Positions 18,301 through 26,162 of a stretch of 61,671 bases of DNA are shown one piece after another (the first letter of the stretch is position 1; each line of letters opens with the position of its first letter). The position numbers were made by a program, and so were the translations under genes. Under the pieces are notes generated by a model that worked only from the letters and a program-made list of their open reading frames with translations, was not told where the DNA came from and searched no databases. This DNA is from Vulcanimicrobiota bacterium (GTDB taxonomy: Bacteria; Vulcanimicrobiota; Vulcanimicrobiia; Vulcanimicrobiales; Vulcanimicrobiaceae): the NCBI GenBank assembly GCA_028287525.1, contig JAQBPM010000032.1, forward strand, positions 1 through 61,671. The letters run 5' to 3'.

Positions 18301-20209
18301 GCTTCTGGATGCCGTCGTTCGTGATAGCAGCGTCTTGATTAAGGAAATGGAGCTTGCCGTGAATGCCGCGATACATCCTGCGCTAGCCTCAGGCAAAGCG
18401 CTTGAGGTTCGCAATACGTCAATTCATGCCCTAATCGAGGCTCGCGTGAAGGCGACGCCGGACGCGCGCGCGGTCATTTTCGAGCGCGAAGAGCTGACCT
18501 ATCGGGAGCTCGATAACCGCGCAAATCAACTCGCGCGTCACATTCGGTCCCATTCGTTCACCGGCCGGCGAGTCGGCATTTCGGTCTCGCGGTCGATCGA
18601 AATGCTCGTCGCACTGCTGGCTGCATTAAAGGCCGGCTATAGCTACGTACCGTTGGATCCGACGCATCCGAAGGCACGTCTTGCGGCGATCGCAGCCGAG
18701 GCGCAGCTCGCCGCGATGATCGTTGACGATCAGGCGAACGCCGACGTTGCGCCGTCGGGGACACCGGTAATTCATCTCGCCCGAGATCGCGCGGCGATCT
18801 CCGCCGAAGACAAGTCGTTGCTCGGAATAGAGACGGCGCCGGATTCGCCCGCGTATTTGCTCTATACGTCCGGATCAACCGGAAAGCCCAAAGGGGTGGA
18901 GATCACTCACTCCTCGGTTGTGAACTTCTTGACGTCTGCTTTGGGTGAACCGGGATTCGACGCAACCGATGTGCTGGTAGCCGTCTCCACGATATCGTTC
19001 GACATCGCCGTCTTGGAATTATTCCTGCCGTTATCCGCAGGTGGATGCCTGGCGCTCGCGTCGGGCGACGATGTGCTGGACGGGACGCGACTTCGGCACT
19101 TGGCCACGCAGACCGGTGCAACGATGCTTCAAGCGACGCCGGCTACCTGGCGGTTGCTCATCGAGGCCGGATTCGTGGCGAGGGCAGGCTTTAAGATGCT
19201 CTGCACCGGCGAAGCGATGCCGCAAACGTTGGCCGATAAGCTGCTTGAATCTGACGGAGAGCTCTGGAACATGTATGGACCCACCGAGACGACGGTGTGG
19301 TCATCGTGCGCCCGGATCTATCGCGGCGAACGCATCACGGTCGGTCATCCGATCGCCAACACCCAATGTTACGTGCTCGATGAGGACGATGCCATCGTCG
19401 CGTGCGAGGCGATCGGACACCTGCATATCGGCGGTGCCGGCGTGGGACCCGGCTATGCGTATTTGCCGGAACTGACGGCCGAACGATTCATTGCGAACCC
19501 CTTCGGCCCGGGCCGCTTGTACCGAACTGGAGATGCCGCAAGGATTCGCCTCGACGGAACGATCGAGGTACTCGGCCGGCTCGACGATCAGGTCAAGCTG
19601 AATGGTTATCGTATTGAACTCGGGGAGGTTGAGACGGCATTGATCCGGCTCGGCGGGCTTCGCGCCGCCGCGGTGGCACTGCACGGCCGCGAAACGGAGT
19701 CGCCCCGCCTCGTTGCGTACGTCGTTGCAGCGGCTTCGGGAGCCGTGGACGTAGAACGCTTGCGCCAGGATCTGCGCTCGGTTCTTCCTGACTACATGAT
19801 TCCGAAAGACTTCATAACGTTAGAAGCACTACCAGTGAACACGAACGGCAAGTTGGACCGTCGCGCCCTTCCGGCACCGTCGCGGCCGCAGGCGGTCGAG
19901 GTAACGGAGCCCGCGACGCTCCTCGAGCGGCAGCTTCTCGACATCTTCGTAGAAGTGCTCGGGCACGCTGATCTCGGAACGACCACGGACATCATGTCGC
20001 TCGGGGCCGACTCGATCCAAATATTCAAGATCGTTGCCCGGGCGAACAAGATGGGAATTAAAATCCTAGCAAAAGATATCTTGCAGAAGCGCACGGTGCA
20101 GAACGTAGCGCGCAGCCAGGGTGACGGTCGAGGAGCAGCGGGGCAGCGGCTCTCGAAGATGCCACCCACGCGCTTGGTCCCGGCGCGCGAGCGCCAGGCG
20201 CGCCTCTAG
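12362..20209 (+). CDS. Hybrid PKS-NRPS megasynthase: KS-AT-ACP-aminotransferase-C-A-PCP (2615 aa)
   Basis: KS (GCSTSL, ECHGTATPLGDPIE, KPNVGHLD); AT (GHSIGE, HAFH); ACP LGFDSL; class III PLP aminotransferase (ATYGKVVGGG); C domain HHIVCDG; A domain YTSGSTGKPKGVE ... NGKLDRRAL; PCP LGADSIQ. Confidence 0.95.
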   Translation: MTTSCEIAIVGMAGRFPGAPNVAAFWNNLCEGTETIQRFDDAEMEDAFDRQVRGQSNYVKARAILDDADLFDAAFFGIHANDAKLIDPQHRVFLECCWEALEDAGYDPGVYAGAIGVYAGCSINTYFLEYVLRDRARVAGFTGDYPVGSYPELLGAAHDFLATRVSYRLNLRGPSMTMQAGCSTSLLTVTQACQTLMLGQADMMLAGGVSVSFPQKRGYLYQQGGMVSADGHCRTFDARASGTVFGDGAGVVVLKRLERAVADGDSIYAVIRGFGMNNDGSDKIGYTAPSVDGQAAAVRAAYRMAGFGPETVGYVECHGTATPLGDPIEIEALKLAFGTSRDETSCILGSVKPNVGHLDIAAGVTGLIKAALAVRSGIIPPTLHFEDLNPQIDVRGTGFSVSAELEAWPILGETRRAGVSAFGVGGSNAHVALESFEQDGIAASGAENCPHVLILSARTPGALSRACDRLARKLTTTTDIRLADVAYTLQSGRRAFQYRCAIVAGTNADAIRQLDLQAGNETVAAPKQPPAIAFMFPGQGAQYVGMGRDLYDAIPAFRAAIDRCAAIAEPLIGRDLRTSLYPAGDAASHGAELRATEITQPALFAVEYALATVMLAWGLEPASMVGHSIGEFVAATLSGVFTLEEGLSLVCARGKLMGGLPGGAMLAVRLPESELATYLDGSVDLAAVNAPGLCVLAGPVEAIERIQRQLERTSVSSRLLHTSHAFHSAMMDPVVEPLAALAGGIAFQAPRVPYVSAVSGAWIDADTAMNPTYWARHCREAVRFADALTTVMGAGAGALLELGPGSTLSTFALQGAAKGSNQVLHSLPSSERERPDLVTLLEAVGRLWVLGAKPNWAAVRGTEKGLRVSLPAYSFDRVRHWVDVESSASTNGDGRSSNLAFHRSETYASHSANGSVPVGDAVKTPQLRSELVEILETISGESLAGADDRSSFLELGFDSLFLGRFVQALHTSFGVTVSFRQLMGELPSIAALAAHLAPKMPAAYGAVPSAATAPHEAATISAALTVRPGDDSSLQEVMRDQIQAMQQLFRDQLEALQKAAGQTSASLPASTAKPVASKPPQDNADSSRFDAFRVTAGTQGGGELSEIQREHIDELVRRTTGRTARSKVATQRHRAVLADPRVAAGFRAEWKEMVYPITCVRAKGSRLWDIDGNEYVDILNGFGQTAFGHAPDFVVDAIRAQLNDGFAIGPQADLAGEAAERFCAITGNERMTFCNTGSEAVMAALRVARTVTGRDRVVMFGGAYHGQFDEVLVKGTRTPERSVPIAPGIPATSVASITVLPYATDEALAWVREHAQELAAVVVEPVQSRHPGLQPRAFLFELRAITAASGSALIFDEVVTGFRVHPGGLQAVFDIRADLATYGKVVGGGMPIGILAGSSRFMDALDGGMWQYGDESQPEVPPTFFAGTFVRHPLTLAAVVAVLKHLAAEGPELQRRLTELTSGLVARLNAVLERRGVQSRIETFGSMFYFNFTAEEPLASLLYYHLRERGVYIQEGFPCFLTTTHTAADVERIVEAFSSSLEELQGAGIFSRSAAAAASLRPAVPAVSKLTEEQKEIWLAAQSGDEASCAFNESITMRFAGDLQLDTLGSSWRTLIGRHDALRLIFSPTGESMQTVAHEEPSYETVDLSGRGLEGAEAELRLAVQRDASTPFDLVRGPLVRAQLFKLAEGTYAFVVTVHHIVCDGWSINLIVKEFAALYSATLAGRPAALPEPMGYLAYARAQQQRDPQEREAIESFWLGQFADPVLHVDLPTDRPRPVWKTYRGSTTSAFIEKERYIGIKQAGGRAGVTLFVTLLATYQLLLARLGESDDIVVGIPAAGQAAFGDAPLVGHCVNFLPVRARLSTARTAADFLHEVRGRVLDAYEHQPYTFGTLVSRLNVDRTDGRVPLTEFQFNLERLEDNVGFGDIRASVEANPKAFVHFDLFFNVIESTDGLELNVDFNTALFDEETIQRWLALYGKLLDAVVRDSSVLIKEMELAVNAAIHPALASGKALEVRNTSIHALIEARVKATPDARAVIFEREELTYRELDNRANQLARHIRSHSFTGRRVGISVSRSIEMLVALLAALKAGYSYVPLDPTHPKARLAAIAAEAQLAAMIVDDQANADVAPSGTPVIHLARDRAAISAEDKSLLGIETAPDSPAYLLYTSGSTGKPKGVEITHSSVVNFLTSALGEPGFDATDVLVAVSTISFDIAVLELFLPLSAGGCLALASGDDVLDGTRLRHLATQTGATMLQATPATWRLLIEAGFVARAGFKMLCTGEAMPQTLADKLLESDGELWNMYGPTETTVWSSCARIYRGERITVGHPIANTQCYVLDEDDAIVACEAIGHLHIGGAGVGPGYAYLPELTAERFIANPFGPGRLYRTGDAARIRLDGTIEVLGRLDDQVKLNGYRIELGEVETALIRLGGLRAAAVALHGRETESPRLVAYVVAAASGAVDVERLRQDLRSVLPDYMIPKDFITLEALPVNTNGKLDRRALPAPSRPQAVEVTEPATLLERQLLDIFVEVLGHADLGTTTDIMSLGADSIQIFKIVARANKMGIKILAKDILQKRTVQNVARSQGDGRGAAGQRLSKMPPTRLVPARERQARL

Positions 20210-20239
20210 GCGCGCGACGGACTTTCGAGGAACGACGGT

Positions 20240-21214
20240 ATGGCGAACGACACATTGGTTGAAAGACCCGGCCAGTTCGTTCGGGAACGCGCGATCGAGC
20301 GGCGTGCCGCGAGCGACGTGTCTTACGAGACGTTCCTCGAGGAATATGCGGCGGAGGGCCGTCCCGTAATCTTCGAAGACTCCGTCCCGCACTGGCGTGC
20401 TTTGCGCACCTGGACTCCTGAGTTTTTTGCGACAAATTTTGCGGACTGCGATGTACACGTCACGGATGGCGTCTCGATGCGCTTCGGCGATTTTATCGAC
20501 GCCGTGCGGCGCTCGACGCCCCAATCCCCCGGGCCGTATCTTCACAAGCTGATCATTGAGCGGGAGATCCCGGCCCTCTTGCCGGACGTCACCCCCGGGA
20601 ACAGGTTTGGATTCCCCGGCCGGCTCGCGAGTCCCATCATGCCGAAGCCCTGGAATCGGCCCGACGGGTACTTGAAGTTGCTCTTCGGCGGTCCCGGCGC
20701 TCGCTTTCCATACCCACACTATGATGGTGACAACGCGTATGCTGTCATCACGGGAATCTACGGATCCAAGGAATTTCTGTTATTTGCCCCTGAGGACTCG
20801 GCTCACATGTACCCGAAGCCGAATTCCGCGAACGTGTCGTTGCTCGAAGATGTCTCGCGCGTCGACCTGAGCCGATATCCGCGTTTTGCTCAGGCGGTGC
20901 CGTATCGTGGCGCGATCGGACCGGGCGATGCGATTTTCATTCCGTGTCGCTGGTGGCACGCTGCGCAAGTTCCGGAACTGTCGATCTCGGTGTGTACGAA
21001 TATGATAACCGCTGTCAATTGGCGCGGCTTCGTAAACGAGGTGTGCCGCCCACAAGCCGGCCGTAGTCCCGCAAGACAGTTCGTGAAGCGGATGCTATTG
21101 AACGGCGTTGGCGCGGTGCTTTCGGGTGCCGAAGGTGTGCAGCGTTCGGCGCCGCGTTCCGCGGGCGCGCGGCTGCTGAATCGGCTTGCTCCCCGGTACG
21201 GTGATCTCGCATGA
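20240..21214 (+). CDS. JmjC/cupin_8-like Fe(II)/2-oxoglutarate oxygenase
   Basis: HxD (PHYDGDNAYAVITGIYGSKEFLLFAPED) and distal His (PCRWWHAAQV). Confidence 0.78.
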   Translation: MANDTLVERPGQFVRERAIERRAASDVSYETFLEEYAAEGRPVIFEDSVPHWRALRTWTPEFFATNFADCDVHVTDGVSMRFGDFIDAVRRSTPQSPGPYLHKLIIEREIPALLPDVTPGNRFGFPGRLASPIMPKPWNRPDGYLKLLFGGPGARFPYPHYDGDNAYAVITGIYGSKEFLLFAPEDSAHMYPKPNSANVSLLEDVSRVDLSRYPRFAQAVPYRGAIGPGDAIFIPCRWWHAAQVPELSISVCTNMITAVNWRGFVNEVCRPQAGRSPARQFVKRMLLNGVGAVLSGAEGVQRSAPRSAGARLLNRLAPRYGDLA

Positions 21215-21251
21215 CCGGGGCAAAGTGCAAATGCGGTAGGAGCAAGGCTCG

Positions 21252-23396
21252 TTGTTAGTCACCGGGTCGGGCGAGACGATGGAGCAAGTGTCGTACCCTT
21301 GTTCCTTCTCGCAAGAGCGGCTCTTGCGCGCCGACGCGCTCCGCCCGGGAGATCCCGCTGCGAACGCTTCATTGCGCTGGAAGATTCGCGGCGATCTAAA
21401 GCAGGCAACGCTCGAACAGTCCTGGCAACTTCTCGTTGCTCGCCACGAGATCCTCAGAACCCGATTTGAGCTGCGGGGCGGCACGTGTCGGCAAATCGTT
21501 GAACCGGATGCCGCTCTGCACATTGCCGTTGTTGATTGCTCCGTGCTCGACAAGGCGTCCATCGGGGACGAGATCGCGCGAATCGCCGCAGCCGAGGCAC
21601 GGCGACCGTTCGATCTATCTAAAGCGCCGCTGATTCGAATAACGCGCGTTGTGACCGATTCTACGACATCGGTTCTCCTGGTGTCCGCGCACCAAATGGT
21701 TTGCGACGGCTGGTCCTTCGGAATATTGGCGCGTGAGATGGGCGAGATATGCGACGCGCTGCAAGGCGCGCGACGCCCGCGCCTCCCGGAGTTGTTCAGT
21801 ACGTTCGGTACGTTTGCGCGCTGGCAGCGTGGCGCGCTGACCGACGAAACCCTAGCTGAAGAGCTCACACTCCTGCGCGAAGATTTCCGGCGCGCGGTGC
21901 CGTTCGCGTTATCGACCGACCGTCCGAGGCAAGAGCAATGGAGCTCCAACGTCCAAACGTGCTCCCGCGTGCTCGACAGTGCCGATGCCCAGAGGTTTGT
22001 GGACGACGCGCGGGTTCAGGGGGCGACCCCCTTTATGGCGATGCTTGCCGCAGCCGTCGTGGTACTTGCCGAACGCTCCCGCGCCGCGACGGTAACGCTG
22101 ACCACGCAAGTCGCGTGTCGTGACGAGGTCGACATTGAGAACGTGGTAGGCGCTTTCGTAAACACAATTCCGCTCCAGGTCGACGTTTCGAGGGGCCAAG
22201 GCCTCGTAAAACTCTTGGCTCAGGTCGGCGACGTCGTCGCGAACGCGATCGAACTGCGGCACGTTCCTTTTGATTGCGTAGCAGAGACGCTGTTTGGCCC
22301 AGTACGTCAAGGCCATGGGGCACCCTGCGACGTCAACTTTGTCTACCAAAAAGCGTTCACTGCGGACGCTGCGTACACGTCGTTCACGATCGAAAGCGAG
22401 CACTCGAGACCCGGTGGGACCAGTTGCGACCTAAATCTCTACGTCGTCGAACGGCCGAAAAGCTGGCGGGCGTCATGCGACTATAATCCCGATATCTTCA
22501 ATCAAGCAACCATCGAGTCACTCCTCGATCGATTCGAACAGGTCATATCGCGCGGCGTCGACTCTCGAGAGGTCGCTTTATTCTTTCATAGCGACCTCTT
22601 TGCCAGCGGCTATTATGCCGATGAGATCGCGGCAGCGATTTCAGAATACCGCATCGTCCCGGTCGATCCGCACGGGATCGGAAACTTGCCGATGCTGCCT
22701 ACGATCGATGCCATGGCCGACGATTATGTCGCTAGGCTCGATCAACTGCAGCCGCGCGGCCCGTACCGGTTGATTGGATTTTGCTCCGGAGCACAGGTTG
22801 CGTTTGAAGTTGCGCGCCGGCTCAAAGAGAAGAATGAGGTCGTCGAGCAGGTGATCTTGATCAACGCGACCGCTCCCGTGAACTCGATTATCCCATTCCG
22901 GGACCAAATCATACGGGCCGTCGCATTCAACGCCAAGTTCAGCATCGGCTTGCGTGAAACGATTTGCTACAACGTCGCTCGACTAAATCGCGCGTTGCTG
23001 CGAGGCCCGCTCGCGACCGCCCAGTTCATAGGACGAATGATGCGCGCGCTGCTGCTTCGACGCAAAGTCGGCAGCGAATTGCAGCCGGGTGAGTCGTACG
23101 TCCGGAAAAAGGGTGACCTGCGAAGCGAAGTGTCGATCGGCCACATTGCCTCCGTCCTTGCCCATCGGCCGCACCACTTTCCTGGCGACGTGACGCTGAT
23201 CTGGAGCACGGATCAGGCCTCGCTCACCAATGAAGAAAGCCAAGGCTGGAGGCGGCTAGTAGAGCATGTCTCGGTCGTACCGATGAGCGGGGGCCACGTC
23301 GCTCCGCTGCATTCATTGGTCGGCGAACTATCGCGCATCTTGCAAGAGACGCTCAACAAGAGCTCGAGGGAGGAAACGGATGCGAGAGGCGCTTAG
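21252..23396 (+). CDS. NRPS condensation domain fused to C-terminal thioesterase domain (no A or PCP)
   Basis: C domain: YPCSFSQERLL, LVARHEILRTRF, HQMVCDGWS. TE domain: GPYRLIGFCSGAQVAFEVARRL, IWSTDQAS, GGHVAPLH. Confidence 0.85.
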   Translation: MLVTGSGETMEQVSYPCSFSQERLLRADALRPGDPAANASLRWKIRGDLKQATLEQSWQLLVARHEILRTRFELRGGTCRQIVEPDAALHIAVVDCSVLDKASIGDEIARIAAAEARRPFDLSKAPLIRITRVVTDSTTSVLLVSAHQMVCDGWSFGILAREMGEICDALQGARRPRLPELFSTFGTFARWQRGALTDETLAEELTLLREDFRRAVPFALSTDRPRQEQWSSNVQTCSRVLDSADAQRFVDDARVQGATPFMAMLAAAVVVLAERSRAATVTLTTQVACRDEVDIENVVGAFVNTIPLQVDVSRGQGLVKLLAQVGDVVANAIELRHVPFDCVAETLFGPVRQGHGAPCDVNFVYQKAFTADAAYTSFTIESEHSRPGGTSCDLNLYVVERPKSWRASCDYNPDIFNQATIESLLDRFEQVISRGVDSREVALFFHSDLFASGYYADEIAAAISEYRIVPVDPHGIGNLPMLPTIDAMADDYVARLDQLQPRGPYRLIGFCSGAQVAFEVARRLKEKNEVVEQVILINATAPVNSIIPFRDQIIRAVAFNAKFSIGLRETICYNVARLNRALLRGPLATAQFIGRMMRALLLRRKVGSELQPGESYVRKKGDLRSEVSIGHIASVLAHRPHHFPGDVTLIWSTDQASLTNEESQGWRRLVEHVSVVPMSGGHVAPLHSLVGELSRILQETLNKSSREETDARGA

Positions 23397-24339
23397 GATC
23401 GTGCCGCGGCGTGAGATAGCGACGCGTGCCGAGGCGTTATCGTCACCGGAGCCCTATTTGGACGCCGACCCTGAGGTATTCTCCCAGAACTTCGACCGTC
23501 GCGACTTTGGCTTTGCTCACCGGCTTGCAGAAAGCCCGCTCTTCGGCCGGGATGCGCTCATCGATTTGACGCGCGAAATGGCCAAGGACCCGGCAGACCT
23601 CTACTACGACGCCGGCGACGTTCGGGTCGAGCAGCGCTGGAACGAGGTTGCGAAGACGAAGCTTACGGTTAACGAGCTACTCGAGAATATCGAGACGGAA
23701 TCCGGGTGGATTCTCCTGCGGCGTGCGGAAAAAGTTCCGGAATATGCCGCGCTGCTGGATGGCTGCATGGCGGAGATCGAACAGCTTTCGGGCTGTGACC
23801 TGCGGCCGCTCGTCGCCAAGCGGCGCGCTTTGATCTTCATAAGCTCCCCGCACCGCATAAGTTCGTATCACATCGACCGCGAGTGCAACTGGTTGCTGCA
23901 GGCGCGTGGCAGCAAGACGGTCAGCGTCTTCCGTCGCGGGGATCGTCAGGTGCTGCCGGAAGTTGAACTGGAGCGCTTTTGGACGGTCGACAACAACGCT
24001 GCCACATACAAGCCGGAAATGCAGCATCGGGCGATGAGGTATGAGCTCGCACCGGGTCGCGGGGTCCACATTCCGGTGAACGCGCCGCATTGGGTCCAAA
24101 ATCATGGCGAAGTGTCGGTATCGCTGAGCGTAAACTTCCACTATCACGACTGGGTGTTGGGCGATGTCTACCGCATGAACTATTGGCTGCGCCGGGCCGG
24201 CTTACACCCCTTGCCTCCGTTCGCGTCACCGCAGGCAGACAACATTAAGCGACGAGTCTACGCGGCGGCTCGATTTGTGAGACGCATCGCCCGCGGAAAA
24301 GCAGTGGTGTCCAAAGGGATGGAGTGCAAGAAAACGTGA
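23380..24339 (+). CDS. Second JmjC/cupin-like oxygenase
   Basis: SSYHIDRECNWLLQARGSKTVSVF (HxD) and PVNAPHWVQNHGEVSVSLSVNF (distal His). Confidence 0.72.
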   Translation: MREALRIVPRREIATRAEALSSPEPYLDADPEVFSQNFDRRDFGFAHRLAESPLFGRDALIDLTREMAKDPADLYYDAGDVRVEQRWNEVAKTKLTVNELLENIETESGWILLRRAEKVPEYAALLDGCMAEIEQLSGCDLRPLVAKRRALIFISSPHRISSYHIDRECNWLLQARGSKTVSVFRRGDRQVLPEVELERFWTVDNNAATYKPEMQHRAMRYELAPGRGVHIPVNAPHWVQNHGEVSVSLSVNFHYHDWVLGDVYRMNYWLRRAGLHPLPPFASPQADNIKRRVYAAARFVRRIARGKAVVSKGMECKKT

Positions 24340-24575
24340 CGATCGCGGCTTACGAGGAGGCGATTGCGAAAATTTGGCAGGAAGTACTCCAGGAGGACTC
24401 TGTGCCGGCGACGGATGTGAATTTCTTCGACGCCGGAGGGACGTCACTTGCGCTCATTCGAGCAAAGGCGCTCTTGAACGAGAGATTCGCAGTCGAGGTT
24501 CGCGGCTGCGATTTGTTCAAGTATACGACGATCGAGAAGTTGGCCGCGCATATCGCAGAGATTCGCTCAAGCTAA
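24324..24575 (+). CDS. Free-standing acyl/peptidyl carrier protein
   Basis: 83 aa; NFFDAGGTSLALIRAKALLNERF with canonical phosphopantetheine Ser. Confidence 0.88.
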   Translation: MQENVTIAAYEEAIAKIWQEVLQEDSVPATDVNFFDAGGTSLALIRAKALLNERFAVEVRGCDLFKYTTIEKLAAHIAEIRSS

Positions 24576-24578
24576 GAC

Positions 24579-26162
24579 ATGCGCCCCGTACGCTACGTGT
24601 ATAACGTCGGCTCCCGTTTCGCTTCCGTTGCAGAGCGCCTAGCAGAACGGCCTGCGCTACACGCCCAGCAAGGTGTAGTGACGTACGGCGAGCTGAACAG
24701 CGCTGCCAACCGGGTAGCGGCGGTACTTCTGGGGCGCGGAATCGTGCGGGGTAATGTGGTCGCGATCGTCCATACGAAGACGGTGATGTGTTACGCCGCG
24801 ATGCTGGCATGTCTGAAAATTGGTGCCGCGTACGTCAATCTCGACGATCAAAATCCCTTGGCGCGCCTCGAGCACGTCTTTGCAACGGCTCGGCCGTCGA
24901 TAGTCGTGATGGATGGGCTGCCCGCGCTGGCGGAACGGCTACGGTCGCTTGGCCCCGCCGTTTTCGACGCAGCCGACGCGCAGAGTCACGACGAGCTCGC
25001 CGCGTCTTCAGCGGAGGAGCCTGAGGTTCTTGGGTCGGTTACGGGGAGCGATCCCGCGTACATAATGTACACGTCGGGATCAACTGGAGTGCCAAAGGGC
25101 GCCGTCATCACGCACGCGGCCGTAATGAATTTTGCATCTTGGGCCGCCTCGCGCTTTGCCATCAAAGAAGACGACGTTCTGACAAACGTCAACCCGATGT
25201 ATTTCGATAACTCGGTCTTTGATTTTTACGCAGCGCTCTTGAACGGTGCCTCGCTAGTCGCGATTTCGCGTGAGCTCGCCGCGCGGCCGGCCGACATGGT
25301 CGCTAGGTTGGATGCGGTGGGCGCGACGATCTGGTTCTCCGTACCTTCGTTCCTTATCTATCTCATGTCGATGGGAATGCTGTCCGCCGAGACCCTTCGG
25401 CCTCTGCGCTCGATCGTATTCGGCGGCGAGGGATATCCCAAGCCGGAGCTTCGGAAGCTGTTCGATTTGTACGGGTCGGCGAAGGCGCTTTTTAACGTGT
25501 ACGGACCTACCGAGTGTACGTGCATGTGTTCTGCCTGGCAAATTACGGCGAAGGACTTAGAGGAGGCGCATCCGCTCGTTACGCTGGGTCCGATTGCGGA
25601 AAATTTTTCGTTTCTGGTGCTCGACGACGACTTTCAGGCGGTGGAAGTAGGGCGGGTCGGAGAGCTGTATCTCTGCGGGCCCCAGGTCGGGGTAGGTTAT
25701 GTGAACGACGCAGAGCGAACGTCGGCTTCATTCATAGGGAACCCATTGAACTCGGCCTGGAACGAAATCGTCTACCGCACCGGTGACTTGGTTCGCGTTC
25801 GTGAAGATGCCCGTACCATCGATTTTATTGGGCGAAGAGACAATCAGATCAAGCACATGGGCTATCGGATCGAATTAGAAGAGATCGAGGCTGCTCTGAA
25901 TGCGGCTGACGGGGTCCTTCAGTCGGCCGTCGTGCAGGTGCGAGACGCCGTCGGGTTCCCCGCGATGGTTGCCTACGTCAGCACGGATAAGGATGTTACG
26001 CCCTCCGCTATCCTTCAATTTCTGAAATCCCGACTGCCGCCCTATATGATCCCGGAGCGGATCGAAGTCTGCGGGTCCCTTCCCAAGAATGCAAACGGAA
26101 AAATCGACCGGCTCGCACTAGGCCGCCATTTTAGTGCCAAGGCTGCCGGGCCCGTGCTGTGA
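24579..26162 (+). CDS. Free-standing amino-acid adenylation enzyme
   Basis: AYIMYTSGSTGVPKGAVITH, NVYGPTECT, YRTGDLVRV, RRDNQIKHMGYRIELEEIE, KNANGKIDRLAL. Confidence 0.9.
   Translation: MRPVRYVYNVGSRFASVAERLAERPALHAQQGVVTYGELNSAANRVAAVLLGRGIVRGNVVAIVHTKTVMCYAAMLACLKIGAAYVNLDDQNPLARLEHVFATARPSIVVMDGLPALAERLRSLGPAVFDAADAQSHDELAASSAEEPEVLGSVTGSDPAYIMYTSGSTGVPKGAVITHAAVMNFASWAASRFAIKEDDVLTNVNPMYFDNSVFDFYAALLNGASLVAISRELAARPADMVARLDAVGATIWFSVPSFLIYLMSMGMLSAETLRPLRSIVFGGEGYPKPELRKLFDLYGSAKALFNVYGPTECTCMCSAWQITAKDLEEAHPLVTLGPIAENFSFLVLDDDFQAVEVGRVGELYLCGPQVGVGYVNDAERTSASFIGNPLNSAWNEIVYRTGDLVRVREDARTIDFIGRRDNQIKHMGYRIELEEIEAALNAADGVLQSAVVQVRDAVGFPAMVAYVSTDKDVTPSAILQFLKSRLPPYMIPERIEVCGSLPKNANGKIDRLALGRHFSAKAAGPVL

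Noticed and set aside
24579-26162. Interpretation as DltA of teichoic-acid D-alanylation
   Set aside because: Context is a PKS/NRPS operon without DltB/DltD-like genes; kept as a refutation test instead.
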